Virus record (IMG/VR): IMGVR_UViG_3300030085_003208
Coordinates: 1-38,132 of that record
From: a virus
Length of the DNA: 38,132 nucleotides
Direction: 5' to 3' (one strand)
Position numbers and translations under genes: made by a program. Of this stretch, positions 1 to 6,103 are shown in pieces (within the stretch, counting starts at the first letter, position 1; the number at the start of each line of letters is the position of its first letter). The notes beneath the pieces were generated by a model. The model saw nothing but the letters and a program-made list of their open reading frames with translations. It did no database searches and was not told the origin of the DNA.

Positions 1-112
1 TTTGCCAGGTGCCGTATTCTTCTGGCGCGTAGAAGTAGTCTTTGAACTCTTTGCCTTCGCTTTCGGAGTTGTAGTAGTTTTCTTCTTTGGCGGCATCACT
101 CTCCAATTTCAT
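1..112 (-). CDS. hypothetical protein, 3' end outside window
   Basis: Partial gene: 37 codons are visible from an ATG at 112 and no stop is reached before the window edge. The visible N-terminus starts MKLESDAAKEENYYN and is rich in Glu, Lys and Tyr, with no membrane segment or known motif. The start lies 17 nt inside the 3' end of the cupin gene, so the two are probably cotranscribed and translationally coupled. I do not recognise the family. The reading rests on an open frame that continues to the edge and on the tight overlap typical of this region. Confidence 0.6.
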   Translation of the reverse strand, partial: MKLESDAAKEENYYNSESEGKEFKDYFYAPEEYGTWQ

Positions 113-566
113 GAATTACAGGTTGTTCGTGGACAAGTACCCGATAAAGTTCGGGATTATTTCCAGCACTTACAGGAATAAACTCTGTGTCTGGATTAAA
201 GTCATCATCTCTAACTGCTTGGTTAATTACAATCGAACCATCAACACCTGAGATGCTACGATGATATGTTCCGATAGGAACTACCAGTGCTCCACTCTTA
301 CGGTTCATGTGAACAATATGGTAGGGAAACTTCCAATCAAAGTTCACAAGTTCAAAAGTTCTTTCACCTGAGAGGACACGATTATGATCCACTTGATGAT
401 GGTGGATATAGAACTGTTTTGCACCGATGACATCATCTGGTGGTGAAATTGCTGGTCCTTCATGTACCACAAGATCAGATGCGTTTGAATCATCTACACT
501 AATGTCATAGAACACAACATCGGGAGTCTCACGAAACACCCTATGTTTACGAAACTGAACACTCAT
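96..566 (-). CDS. small cupin-fold protein
   Basis: 156 aa. Residues 52-75 carry a cupin-like first motif: His55, His56, His57 and His61 followed by a Gly-Glu pair and a beta-strand (GERTFEL). Residues 93-103 (GALVVPIGTYHRS) fit the second cupin motif with His102. This is the pattern of metal-binding double-stranded beta-helix proteins, including sugar epimerase/isomerase-type cupins such as the WxcM/FdtA group. The substrate cannot be told from sequence. It could act on a nucleotide sugar or bind a small ligand. It is a separate family from the 2OG oxygenases nearby although the fold is related. It is followed immediately by an overlapping gene. Family confidence is moderate. Confidence 0.65.
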   Translation of the reverse strand: MSVQFRKHRVFRETPDVVFYDISVDDSNASDLVVHEGPAISPPDDVIGAKQFYIHHHQVDHNRVLSGERTFELVNFDWKFPYHIVHMNRKSGALVVPIGTYHRSISGVDGSIVINQAVRDDDFNPDTEFIPVSAGNNPELYRVLVHEQPVIHEIGE

Positions 567-571
567 TTAAT

Positions 572-724
572 TCACCTATGCCTGATAATTTCTTCAAAAC
601 ATTCACCAACAGAATCACAAAATCCAGTAATGTGGTTATCACCTTCTTTTAGATTCCAAATATACTTACCTAGTTTTTCACCAGGATAATCTACATTTTT
701 AGATAGTTCAATTTCAATCTTCAT
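572..724 (-). CDS. hypothetical protein, 50 aa
   Basis: Short gene starting MKIEIELSKNVDYPGEKLG and ending EEIIRHR. The ATG at 724 overlaps the stop of the upstream gene by 4 nt (ATGA), which supports translational coupling. It is soluble and acidic, contains two cysteines in a GFCDSVGEC segment, and has no domain that I recognise. The coupling and protein-like composition make it a credible gene despite its size. Confidence 0.65.
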   Translation of the reverse strand: MKIEIELSKNVDYPGEKLGKYIWNLKEGDNHITGFCDSVGECFEEIIRHR

Positions 725-939
725 TTGAAACCTTTACTATCTTGTTTTTTATCTAGGACTTCAATATGTGAGAGAAATGCACTTCTTTGAAACCATGTCA
801 TTTGAACTGTTTCCCAGTTATCAATCACAATAGATTCACCAGATTTAGACACGATCTTATAATTATGCCTATCATAGATTTCATCAGACGATTGTGTAAA
901 ATACTGAGGGTCGTCTGGAGTAATTAGTTTAGGAGTCAT
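721..939 (-). CDS. conserved-looking cyanophage hypothetical, 72 aa
   Basis: I take the ATG at 939 (MTPKLITPDDPQYF) rather than the in-frame TTG at 948, because the ATG gives an 11-nt overlap with the upstream oxygenase gene and a normal start codon. The protein is soluble, with a WETVQMTWFQRSAF stretch likely to be helical and a Lys-rich end. From memory it resembles short proteins found repeatedly in T4-like cyanophages. No function is known to me. It is coupled at its 3' end to the 50-aa gene by an ATGA overlap. Confidence 0.7.
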   Translation of the reverse strand: MTPKLITPDDPQYFTQSSDEIYDRHNYKIVSKSGESIVIDNWETVQMTWFQRSAFLSHIEVLDKKQDSKGFK

Positions 940-1486
940 TAAATTCAAAATTAAAGTTGAATGATAAAGTTTTTCTTACCTCTTTACTTTTATGGGGATT
1001 TACACCATGATAGAAGTTACTGGGGAAGAAAATTATATCACCAGCACGAACATTATCAAGTACATGACTATCACTATACTTAAGTACCCTTCTTGTATCT
1101 GAACTTAAAAAGCAACTAAATCTATCTCTAAAGTAAAATTGAGAGAAATTTTCTCCATGATTCATAAAGAATACGGCAGACATATCACTCCTAACATGTT
1201 CATGCACTTCCTGATGTGAGTATTCATTATAAACGTTAATCCACGGATCAAATAGAAAGAAACTACCTTTGTGATTTAACTCATTTGCAAGTTTAATCAT
1301 TGATGGTGTCAGAAGTTCAACTACATCTGGAGTTGAACTTAATGGGATTCTATCAACAATGCAATTTTTTCCCCACTTAAACACATCATTGTCGATTTCA
1401 TTATTCCCATCAAGAAAAGAAATTAGTTCATCAGCATTTGGTGCTCTAAAATGAATGTAAAACTGGGTGTCAAATAATTTTTTCAT
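929..1486 (-). CDS. 2OG-Fe(II) oxygenase family protein
   Basis: 185 aa. The C-terminal half shows the double-stranded beta-helix pattern of 2-oxoglutarate/Fe(II) dioxygenases: His95-x-His97 with Asp101 downstream as first metal ligands, GDIIFFPSNFYH with His160 as the distal ligand, and Arg171 in a KTLSFNFNFE strand for 2OG binding. The reaction would couple 2OG decarboxylation to oxidation of an unknown substrate. The HxH arrangement differs from the textbook HxD, so activity is not certain. The start at 1486 makes an ATGA overlap with the gene upstream. It is separated from the four-gene oxygenase cluster at 5576-7981. Confidence 0.8.
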   Translation of the reverse strand: MKKLFDTQFYIHFRAPNADELISFLDGNNEIDNDVFKWGKNCIVDRIPLSSTPDVVELLTPSMIKLANELNHKGSFFLFDPWINVYNEYSHQEVHEHVRSDMSAVFFMNHGENFSQFYFRDRFSCFLSSDTRRVLKYSDSHVLDNVRAGDIIFFPSNFYHGVNPHKSKEVRKTLSFNFNFEFNDS

Positions 1487-1755
1487 TCACTATCTTGAAG
1501 TGCTTTCATCGTGTATTGATGCCCAGATTCAATAACATTGTCATGTAAATTTGCAATATCTTGAAGACCTTCTATAGAATACCATGGTGCTGTTTCCCAG
1601 TCAAATCCTTCACCAAAGGTGTTGTCTGCATTAACGATATACCAATGACAAGATGTATCAGGGACATCAACGGCACAGTTAGTCCAATCATCATCCCATT
1701 GTGGAACTTGCACCCACAAAGTAACGGCAAAGAGAATACTTAGAATAAAATTCAT
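1483..1755 (-). CDS. small secreted or membrane-anchored protein
   Basis: 90 aa. Residues 1-17 (MNFILSILFAVTLWVQV) form a hydrophobic N-terminal segment without positive charges. The rest is acidic and Trp-rich, with two Cys around a CAVDVPDTSC segment that could form a disulfide in the periplasm. This suggests export or inner-membrane anchoring with the body outside the cytoplasm. Its start overlaps the upstream stop as TAATG, and its stop overlaps the oxygenase start. I do not recognise the family. The lack of basic residues before the hydrophobic stretch makes the signal peptide atypical. Confidence 0.65.
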   Translation of the reverse strand: MNFILSILFAVTLWVQVPQWDDDWTNCAVDVPDTSCHWYIVNADNTFGEGFDWETAPWYSIEGLQDIANLHDNVIESGHQYTMKALQDSE

Positions 1756-1952
1756 TAAGAGAGCTTAAATTTATCCTTAAGGTCCAATACTTTATTTACC
1801 TCATTTACAGCAGTAGACATTCTTGCAGAAAGAATGTCCATCATATCACCATAGATAACTTCGTTTTCAACACAATCATCAAAATAATTATCTAACGCCT
1901 CTTTCAGGTATCTTTTCCGATGCCACTCTGGTGAATAGGGTTTGTAGTCCAT
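1755..1952 (-). CDS. hypothetical protein, 65 aa
   Basis: Soluble, mostly helical small protein beginning MDYKPYSPEWHRKRYLKEAL. It is the first gene after a consensus sigma70-type promoter at 1975-2003 and ends in a TAATG overlap with the secreted protein. The pattern of a basic N-terminus and acidic middle recalls small early cyanophage proteins, but I know of no function. As a first early gene it may be a host-takeover factor; that is inference from position only. Confidence 0.7.
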   Translation of the reverse strand: MDYKPYSPEWHRKRYLKEALDNYFDDCVENEVIYGDMMDILSARMSTAVNEVNKVLDLKDKFKLS

Positions 1953-1974
1953 GATGTAGGTCTATTATGATGGT

Positions 1975-2003
1975 ATTATAGCACTATGGATTACGTCTGT
2001 CAA
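1975..2003 (-). promoter_or_regulatory. consensus sigma70-type promoter
   Basis: On the minus strand there is TTGACA (2003 to 1998), a 17-nt spacer (1997-1981) and TATAAT (1980 to 1975). Both hexamers are perfect matches to the bacterial housekeeping consensus. It lies just upstream of the gene starting at 1952 and overlaps the 3' end of the preceding gene, so it is an internal early promoter for the left-hand small-gene array. Confidence 0.85.
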
Positions 2004-2151
2004 TACCCAAAGAATCAAGATATTCTAACCACCAATCAGCATCTTTTATGTATCTCCAGTTAGGAACCTTTTCACCGCGTTCTATCACATAATACTGATA
2101 AAGTGCATCATCGATAATCTGTGCGACTTGTAAATTCTTCTTCCTCCTCAT
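1984..2151 (-). CDS. hypothetical protein, about 55 aa
   Basis: The frame is open from 2214, but starting there would overlap the membrane protein gene by 107 nt. The ATG at 2151 (MRRKKNLQVAQIIDDALYQY) gives a more modest 44-nt overlap and keeps the protein-like part: a helical DDALYQYYVIERG segment, then a Trp-rich DADWWLEYLDSLGIDRR end. The GAGGAGGAAGAAG run at this start codes for the acidic stretch of the other frame, so the overlap constrains both proteins. Start remains uncertain. Family unknown. Confidence 0.55.
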   Translation of the reverse strand: MRRKKNLQVAQIIDDALYQYYVIERGEKVPNWRYIKDADWWLEYLDSLGIDRRNP

Positions 2152-2317
2152 CAACGTCTGCATATGGGTTTTCCACATATGGTCCGTGTGGTTTTTTGGA
2201 TTCTGCTCTGACATAATTCTTTTCGTCGTTGACAGCTGAAATCCATAATGAAAGTTTCATAAAAATCCAAATCAATGCCAACGGAGTAAAGCAACCAATA
2301 AGGATTACGGATTTCAT
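2108..2317 (-). CDS. small single-pass membrane protein
   Basis: 69 aa. Residues 3-27 are hydrophobic (VILIGCFTPLALIWIFMKLSL) and should span the membrane. The remainder is a charged tail with PHGPYVENPYADVD and five consecutive Glu residues. The start codon ATG at 2317 forms an ATGA overlap with the glutaredoxin stop, supporting expression. The 3' part overlaps the next gene in another frame. Topology would leave the acidic tail either in the cytoplasm or periplasm; I cannot decide. No family recognised. Confidence 0.65.
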   Translation of the reverse strand: MKSVILIGCFTPLALIWIFMKLSLWISAVNDEKNYVRAESKKPHGPYVENPYADVDEEEEEFTSRTDYR

Positions 2318-2547
2318 AATATATTATTGTTCTTAAAATAGTTCAATGTTTCTTTCAATCCACCAATGTGTCTAAAACCAACATTCACTTGTGGATATTC
2401 TGCTTCTTTACCAAACTCCTCAACAAAACCTCTTTCAGAAAAGTGCTGATTTAATTTATACACATGAATCTGAAAATTTAGTTTTTCTAAAAGCACCTTA
2501 GCGCGTTCACACTCTTGGTTGCCGTTAGAATAAATTACTGCATCCAT
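2314..2547 (-). CDS. glutaredoxin-like protein
   Basis: 77 aa, the length of compact phage glutaredoxins. The thioredoxin fold is visible as a first strand (DAVIYSNGN), Cys13 at the start of helix 1, a cis-Pro segment (EYPQVNVG) and the terminal HIGGLKETLNYF motif that binds glutathione. The usual CxxC or CxxS active site is replaced by SNGNQEC, so only the second Cys position is kept. Family members reduce disulfides with glutathione and in T4-like phages can serve ribonucleotide reductase. With a single Cys, a monothiol or altered role is likely. It is coupled by overlap on both sides. Confidence 0.85.
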   Translation of the reverse strand: MDAVIYSNGNQECERAKVLLEKLNFQIHVYKLNQHFSERGFVEEFGKEAEYPQVNVGFRHIGGLKETLNYFKNNNIL

Positions 2548-2687
2548 TACTTTTTCTCCTCGTATTCGATGACGATTCTTTTGTAGTCTTTACCAGTATG
2601 ATCTACACAGGTGATGTGAACTAATTTACCACCTAATGCGTCTGCTATTTCATGTAATTTGCTCCAAGGAATTTGCTTTTCAGTCAC
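2547..2687 (-). CDS. hypothetical protein, 46 aa
   Basis: I chose the GTG at 2687 because GGAGG stands 4-5 nt before it, a strong ribosome binding site; an upstream in-frame ATG at 2702 would lack this. The product begins MTEKQIPWSKLHEIADALGG and ends with a Lys/Glu-rich strand (RIVIEYEEKK). It looks like a small alpha/beta protein. The start lies 8 nt inside the upstream gene and the stop overlaps the glutaredoxin start (TAATG). No function known. Confidence 0.65.
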   Translation of the reverse strand: MTEKQIPWSKLHEIADALGGKLVHITCVDHTGKDYKRIVIEYEEKK

Positions 2688-2997
2688 GTTGCCTCCAATC
2701 ATCAGGTTTATCACGTTGAAACCAATCAACGATTTCATCAGCACCATCAAACCCCGTTCTGTGATTGGATGGGTCGGGGTCTCCTAATCCCATCTTATTC
2801 ATAAAATCATCCATACTTCCCTCCTGAATATCAGGATTAGCAGCGGCACGACGTGCCTTTCTAAGCATTTCACGAGCAGAAGTATTTGCCTTAGACAACT
2901 TCTCAGCCCAAATCATATCATCAAGTTTTACCTCTTCACCGTTAGCGATACATTTACAGATAAATTCTAATCGCAAACGGTATTGTGTTGATAACAT
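2680..2997 (-). CDS. conserved-looking cyanophage hypothetical, 105 aa
   Basis: Soluble helical protein. Residues 24-50 (VKLDDMIWAEKLSKANTSA...) and the C-terminal DEIVDWFQRDKPDDWRQRD segment look strongly selected and resemble, from memory, a protein present in most T4-like cyanophages. No catalytic motif is apparent. The basic helix around residues 43-52 (REMLRKARRA) could contact nucleic acid. The ATG at 2997 is preceded by an A-rich stretch with AATAAATAAA that could be a late promoter, but no other evidence supports this. Confidence 0.7.
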   Translation of the reverse strand: MLSTQYRLRLEFICKCIANGEEVKLDDMIWAEKLSKANTSAREMLRKARRAAANPDIQEGSMDDFMNKMGLGDPDPSNHRTGFDGADEIVDWFQRDKPDDWRQRD

Positions 2998-3001
2998 AGA
3001 C

Positions 3002-3247
3002 TTATGTATGTTTGTTTTTATTTATTTCTTCCACCAATTCTTTTGCCAAGTGCATAGAATGACGGTATATAAAGTATTTTACCACAGGATTCTTAGGATT
3101 ATTCAATAACCACCACCAGTGGCGTCTAATGTTAGTAGATACTAACTTCAGTACATACACAAAAGCGGCAGCAACATTTTCATCTGTTAAAATGAAGTAT
3201 GCTACTACCGCAAATGTCCCAAATAGGACTATGTGAGGAGAATCCAT
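3002..3247 (-). CDS. small membrane protein, 81 aa
   Basis: Residues 6-38 contain one or two hydrophobic stretches (IVLFGTFAVVAYFIL and AAAFVYVLKLV), followed by a Trp-rich basic region (RRHWWWLLNN) and a charged helix. It is probably an inner-membrane protein with its C-terminus in the cytoplasm. The ATG overlaps the stop of the 59-aa gene as TAATG. I cannot assign a function. It is too early in the layout to call it a holin and it lacks lysis neighbours. Confidence 0.65.
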   Translation of the reverse strand: MDSPHIVLFGTFAVVAYFILTDENVAAAFVYVLKLVSTNIRRHWWWLLNNPKNPVVKYFIYRHSMHLAKELVEEINKNKHT

Positions 3248-3426
3248 TAGTGAAACTCCCGATTCCTTCTTTCATCCAAATATCTGACAATTTCATCTCT
3301 CCATTCCATCAACTCATTAAAACACTCTTGATTGTGAGCACATTGACGAAGTTGATGATCTGGTTTGAGAACACTCTCATAAAAGAGACCAAGTGCATCG
3401 CGTCGTTTTTCGTGTTTATCGGTCAT
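3247..3426 (-). CDS. hypothetical protein, 59 aa
   Basis: The product reads MTDKHEKRRDALGLFYESVL at the start and EWRDEIVRYLDERRNREFH at the end. It is highly charged and helical, with two Cys in the middle. The ATG at 3426 overlaps the upstream stop by 4 nt (ATGA) and its TAA overlaps the next ATG (TAATG). This double coupling makes it a real gene. Family unknown. Confidence 0.7.
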   Translation of the reverse strand: MTDKHEKRRDALGLFYESVLKPDHQLRQCAHNQECFNELMEWRDEIVRYLDERRNREFH

Positions 3427-3650
3427 TTTTTTGACTTCTTTTTAATGGTTTTCCTTTGGTTGTTGATAAAATCAACGGATTGTTTGTAAGTGTTAAGAGT
3501 TACTACTTGACTGCCATTATGTATAATGACGAACTTCTTTCCACAAGGAATTGCAGCCCAGAGTCCGTCATTAGTTACATAACCTAGTGGATGTTTGGGT
3601 TTAGGATCAAGAATAGTAGGAAATGGAATAAAAGGTTTAAGAAATCCCAT
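3423..3650 (-). CDS. hypothetical protein, 75 aa
   Basis: I start at the ATG at 3650, which overlaps the upstream stop (TGATG), rather than the TTG one codon earlier. The protein has a Pro-rich N-terminus (FLKPFIPFPTILDPKPKHP), a beta-rich middle (GKKFVIIHNGSQVVTL) and a very basic end (KTIKKKSKK). The small beta core with a basic tail could suit nucleic-acid binding, but that is only suggestive. Not recognised. Confidence 0.65.
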   Translation of the reverse strand: MGFLKPFIPFPTILDPKPKHPLGYVTNDGLWAAIPCGKKFVIIHNGSQVVTLNTYKQSVDFINNQRKTIKKKSKK

Positions 3651-3790
3651 CAAAATACAGCGGTGACGCTTACAATTTGAGCACCAGGATTACGGGCAGT
3701 GGCAACTTTTTTAGCATCCTGATAGTCGCGAGCAATGACAACCTCTTCAAACAAGGTGCCTGCTTTGAACAGTTGGACTTTGCACTTCAT
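3650..3790 (-). CDS. hypothetical protein, 46 aa
   Basis: Begins MKCKVQLFKAGTLFEEVVIA and ends with AQIVSVTAVF. The beta-alpha-beta pattern with YQDAKKVATARNPGA as helix is compact and plausible for so short a protein. AAAGGAAA precedes the ATG as a ribosome binding site. It is the first gene after a possible promoter at 3815-3820. It is the head of a coupled set that runs leftwards. No known function. Confidence 0.7.
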   Translation of the reverse strand: MKCKVQLFKAGTLFEEVVIARDYQDAKKVATARNPGAQIVSVTAVF

Positions 3791-3814
3791 GGTTGGTTTC
3801 CTTTCGGTGTTTTA

Positions 3815-3820
3815 ATTATA
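3815..3820 (-). promoter_or_regulatory. possible -10 element
   Basis: TATAAT on the minus strand, 25 nt upstream of the ATG at 3790. No good -35 is visible at 17 nt (CATCAG). Imperfect inverted repeats (ATCAGA and TCTGAT, 3827-3842) lie where the -35 would be. The promoter could need an activator. Confidence 0.5.
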
Positions 3821-3827
3821 GCAGAGA

Positions 3828-4352
3828 TCAGAGAGATCTGATGAAGGACAGGTCAAAATCTTCAGATTCCTTAAAGTAATCCCGTGTCTGCTCGCGACCT
3901 TCAAGAAAATTAAAACCTGTTAGAAAGAAGTCAGACACTTCAGGATCGGCACTTGCAGTCATCACCGCACCATTATCTTTGAAATTATAAAGTTCAGAGG
4001 AGGGGATGCAACATGCTTTACCTCTCTTTACATCAGTAATGATAAAGTAATCAGCAAGTTTATCTTCATAGTCTTTAGCAGCACGACGATTTTTAAGAAT
4101 CAAAGATCTCACAGAAATCTGCGATTTGTTCTTGAATTGAGTGACCTTTGACTCATAAGTTGTGCCGCCAGGACCAATCAAATCAACACCAGGAAGATTG
4201 ACACGAGTGAGAAGTCCATTACTGTACTCAGCATATGCTTTCTCTACAAGTTCTCCTGCTTTAGGAAAGCGTAGATTATTATCAGTGTAGTCCTGAAGCG
4301 TCTCTAACAGTTTGGAGAGACGATCCAATTCAAATGTGTTGAAGTCAATCAT
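3828..4352 (-). CDS. PD-(D/E)XK nuclease-like protein
   Basis: 174 aa. Residues 54-72 read LPGVDLIGPGGTTYESKVT: Asp57 ends one strand and Glu67-x-Lys69 sits in the next, the D...ExK spacing of PD-(D/E)XK nucleases. An upstream helix with Glu34 and Glu37 could supply the extra acidic residue. The following helix is basic (LILKNRRAAKDYEDK), and strands such as YFIITDVKRGKACCI continue a mixed fold. I infer DNA cleavage as the likely activity. The start overlaps the stop of the SF2 helicase gene (ATGA), so the pair is translated together. It resembles, from memory, unannotated cyanophage proteins. Without a structure prediction the nuclease call stays tentative. Confidence 0.6.
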   Translation of the reverse strand: MIDFNTFELDRLSKLLETLQDYTDNNLRFPKAGELVEKAYAEYSNGLLTRVNLPGVDLIGPGGTTYESKVTQFKNKSQISVRSLILKNRRAAKDYEDKLADYFIITDVKRGKACCIPSSELYNFKDNGAVMTASADPEVSDFFLTGFNFLEGREQTRDYFKESEDFDLSFIRSL

Positions 4353-5509
4353 CGGCGTACAACTGAAATAGCAGGTTCACCCTGTTGGAACACAGTATCA
4401 ACAACCGCCTGAACAGACCTGGCGGTGCCGATACCGACCTTATCATACACTGGAACGCAGACCAGTCCAAACGTCTTGTGACAGTTTCCAAGGCGGATCA
4501 CACGACCGATTGACTGACTGATACCAATATAGTCCATATTACGCATAAACAGAACTGCTTCTAGACCCTTGACATTGATACCCTCGGAGAGAATAGAATG
4601 GTGCATAATTACGAAACGAGTATCATCCTGTCCCCACTGATTCAGAGTCTTGAAGAACTCCTCACGGGAAACTTTGACACCGTTGATGACAGCACCAGTC
4701 TTTGACGTGATATACATCCAGTTGTAACCACGTTGTTTCAACTCGTGGCAGAAATCACTTTGTGATACCATACGCACAATCTGCTTTGTAGAACGTGCAG
4801 CAATCAGGATCTTATTGAGGGAGTTTGCATCAATAGTATCCAACAAATTCTTGTCATCAGACTGTTTCAAATCACCTTGAGGAAGTTGCTGAATCACAAC
4901 TTTGGGAGGAAGAATGTAACCTTCTTCAACCAACTTAGGTGCAGGAACATTGCAGATAACCTGCCCATACACCGCACCATCATTCATCCCAGGTTTGAAG
5001 ATAGTAACAGAGTGCTTTGGAGTTGCAGTAAAAAAGTAGCAACGGTCAGCAGTGTTACTGAAGTGCTCAGTAGCAGGAAAAAAGTTACGTTGCACAGAAT
5101 TGTGTGCTTCGTCAAAGTAGATACAATCGACATTGATACCAGACTCCTGTACTTTATGTAGAGAATGATAGGTGGTAAAGATAAGTTGATTGCGATATGC
5201 TTGACGATGCCAGTTTGCAATCAATGCAGGTTTTGTGCTGCTAAAGTGTTCAGTCTCACCACTGTGAACGTGATAAACGGCAGCATCATCAATCAATTCC
5301 AGAAATTCTTTGCAGAGTTGTTCTGCAAGCAGGATACGAGGAGCAACCACAACAATCGTAGTAGAACCATCAGCATCAATCTGACGCTTTGCATCTTCAA
5401 TCATACAAATGGTCTTGCCACCACCCGTAGGGATGATAACCTGACCTTTGTTGTACTTTTGCATCGCTTCCAGAGCATTTTGCTGATGGGGGCGAAGGGT
5501 GATGGTCAC
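4349..5509 (-). CDS. SF2 DEAH-type helicase
   Basis: 386 aa. The Q-like start LRPHQQNAL is followed by Walker A PTGGGKT (27-33), DEAH (133-136), motif III FTATP near 156, and motif VI QSIGRVIRLG near 333. Both RecA-like lobes are present, so it should be an ATP-driven DNA translocase or helicase. In T4-like phages UvsW is the nearest functional analogue, but this protein is shorter than UvsW (about 500 aa) and begins directly with the motor, lacking the N-terminal domain. The start is GTG at 5509 with AAAGG upstream. It is coupled to the nuclease-like gene downstream. UvsW-like repair or a restriction-like helicase are both possible. Confidence 0.85.
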   Translation of the reverse strand: MTITLRPHQQNALEAMQKYNKGQVIIPTGGGKTICMIEDAKRQIDADGSTTIVVVAPRILLAEQLCKEFLELIDDAAVYHVHSGETEHFSSTKPALIANWHRQAYRNQLIFTTYHSLHKVQESGINVDCIYFDEAHNSVQRNFFPATEHFSNTADRCYFFTATPKHSVTIFKPGMNDGAVYGQVICNVPAPKLVEEGYILPPKVVIQQLPQGDLKQSDDKNLLDTIDANSLNKILIAARSTKQIVRMVSQSDFCHELKQRGYNWMYITSKTGAVINGVKVSREEFFKTLNQWGQDDTRFVIMHHSILSEGINVKGLEAVLFMRNMDYIGISQSIGRVIRLGNCHKTFGLVCVPVYDKVGIGTARSVQAVVDTVFQQGEPAISVVRR

Positions 5510-5532
5510 GGTTGCCTTTTGAACTTGACGTA

Positions 5533-5538
5533 ATTATA
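5533..5538 (-). promoter_or_regulatory. -10 element of helicase promoter
   Basis: TATAAT on the minus strand, 24 nt upstream of the GTG of the helicase gene. The -35 position at 17 nt spacing (CACGTT) is poor and falls inside a perfect palindrome (5549-5567), suggesting regulated rather than constitutive initiation. Confidence 0.65.
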
Positions 5539-5548
5539 GCATGGTGTG

Positions 5549-5567
5549 ATGGGTCAACGTGACCCAT
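5549..5567. repeat. 8-3-8 palindrome, operator-like
   Basis: ATGGGTCAACGTGACCCAT: perfect 8-nt arms around a 3-nt centre. It occupies the -35 zone of the helicase promoter and lies between the helicase gene and the 2OG oxygenase upstream. There is no T run, so it does not look like a terminator for the minus strand. A site of the same geometry lies at 18054-18072. Confidence 0.7.
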
Positions 5568-5575
5568 GTGCCAAT

Positions 5576-6103
5576 TTACCAACCGTCCATCTTACTGAAT
5601 TTAATTGCTACAGTCCATCTCCATCGGTCACGAAACGACGTTGCTCTGTGTAGGATGGTGGCATCAAAATAAACCATCCGATTTGGCACAGGCATCACAC
5701 CAATCATGTCACCCTTATAGTAGAATTGAGTTTCTCCACCATCATTGATGTCCCAGTCTGCACTTGGTACATAGTATAAGAATGTAAGATCTTCACTATT
5801 TGTACTATCAGTGTGAAAATATGGATTTTCTCCTGGTGCAAATGAGTTGACATACATCCGATACAATTTTAAGTTCGGACACAAATGATTTGTATTTTCC
5901 AAGAACAAATCATAAATCCACCGATTACTTTCTTTTACAGGTGTATCTTCATAATCATAAATCTCATGAACCATTCCTGTTGGAATAAATTTCTTATCAT
6001 CTCTTTCTCCCCAATAGTAATCAGCACCACTACAATACTTAACAACATTCAAGTAATCATTAGGAATAAAGAAATCATCAATTACTTCTAGTGTCTTCTC
6101 CAT
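5576..6103 (-). CDS. 2OG-Fe(II) oxygenase, prolyl-hydroxylase type
   Basis: 175 aa with the classical ligands: His97-x-Asp99 in PYFHTDST, distal His152 in ATILHRATS and Arg160 as 2OG salt-bridge. GGETQFYY and the RMVYFDATILH strand match prolyl 4-hydroxylase-like members of the family. Such enzymes hydroxylate proteins or small molecules; the target here is unknown. It is the last gene of a four-gene oxygenase run. The start at 6103 is 26 nt inside the previous gene. All catalytic residues are present, so it is probably active. Confidence 0.85.
   Translation of the reverse strand: MEKTLEVIDDFFIPNDYLNVVKYCSGADYYWGERDDKKFIPTGMVHEIYDYEDTPVKESNRWIYDLFLENTNHLCPNLKLYRMYVNSFAPGENPYFHTDSTNSEDLTFLYYVPSADWDINDGGETQFYYKGDMIGVMPVPNRMVYFDATILHRATSFRDRWRWTVAIKFSKMDGW

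Noticed and set aside
3016-3025. ATAAATAAA as late promoter before the gene starting at 2997
   Set aside because: Lies inside an early-type small-gene array in an A-rich coding end; I leave it as possible only and do not list it as a promoter.
5165-5533. 122-codon plus-strand frame opposite the helicase
   Set aside because: Helicase motifs on the minus strand are complete; the other frame is a shadow.
5549-5567. Palindrome as intrinsic terminator
   Set aside because: No T run follows on either strand and it sits in a promoter -35 zone.
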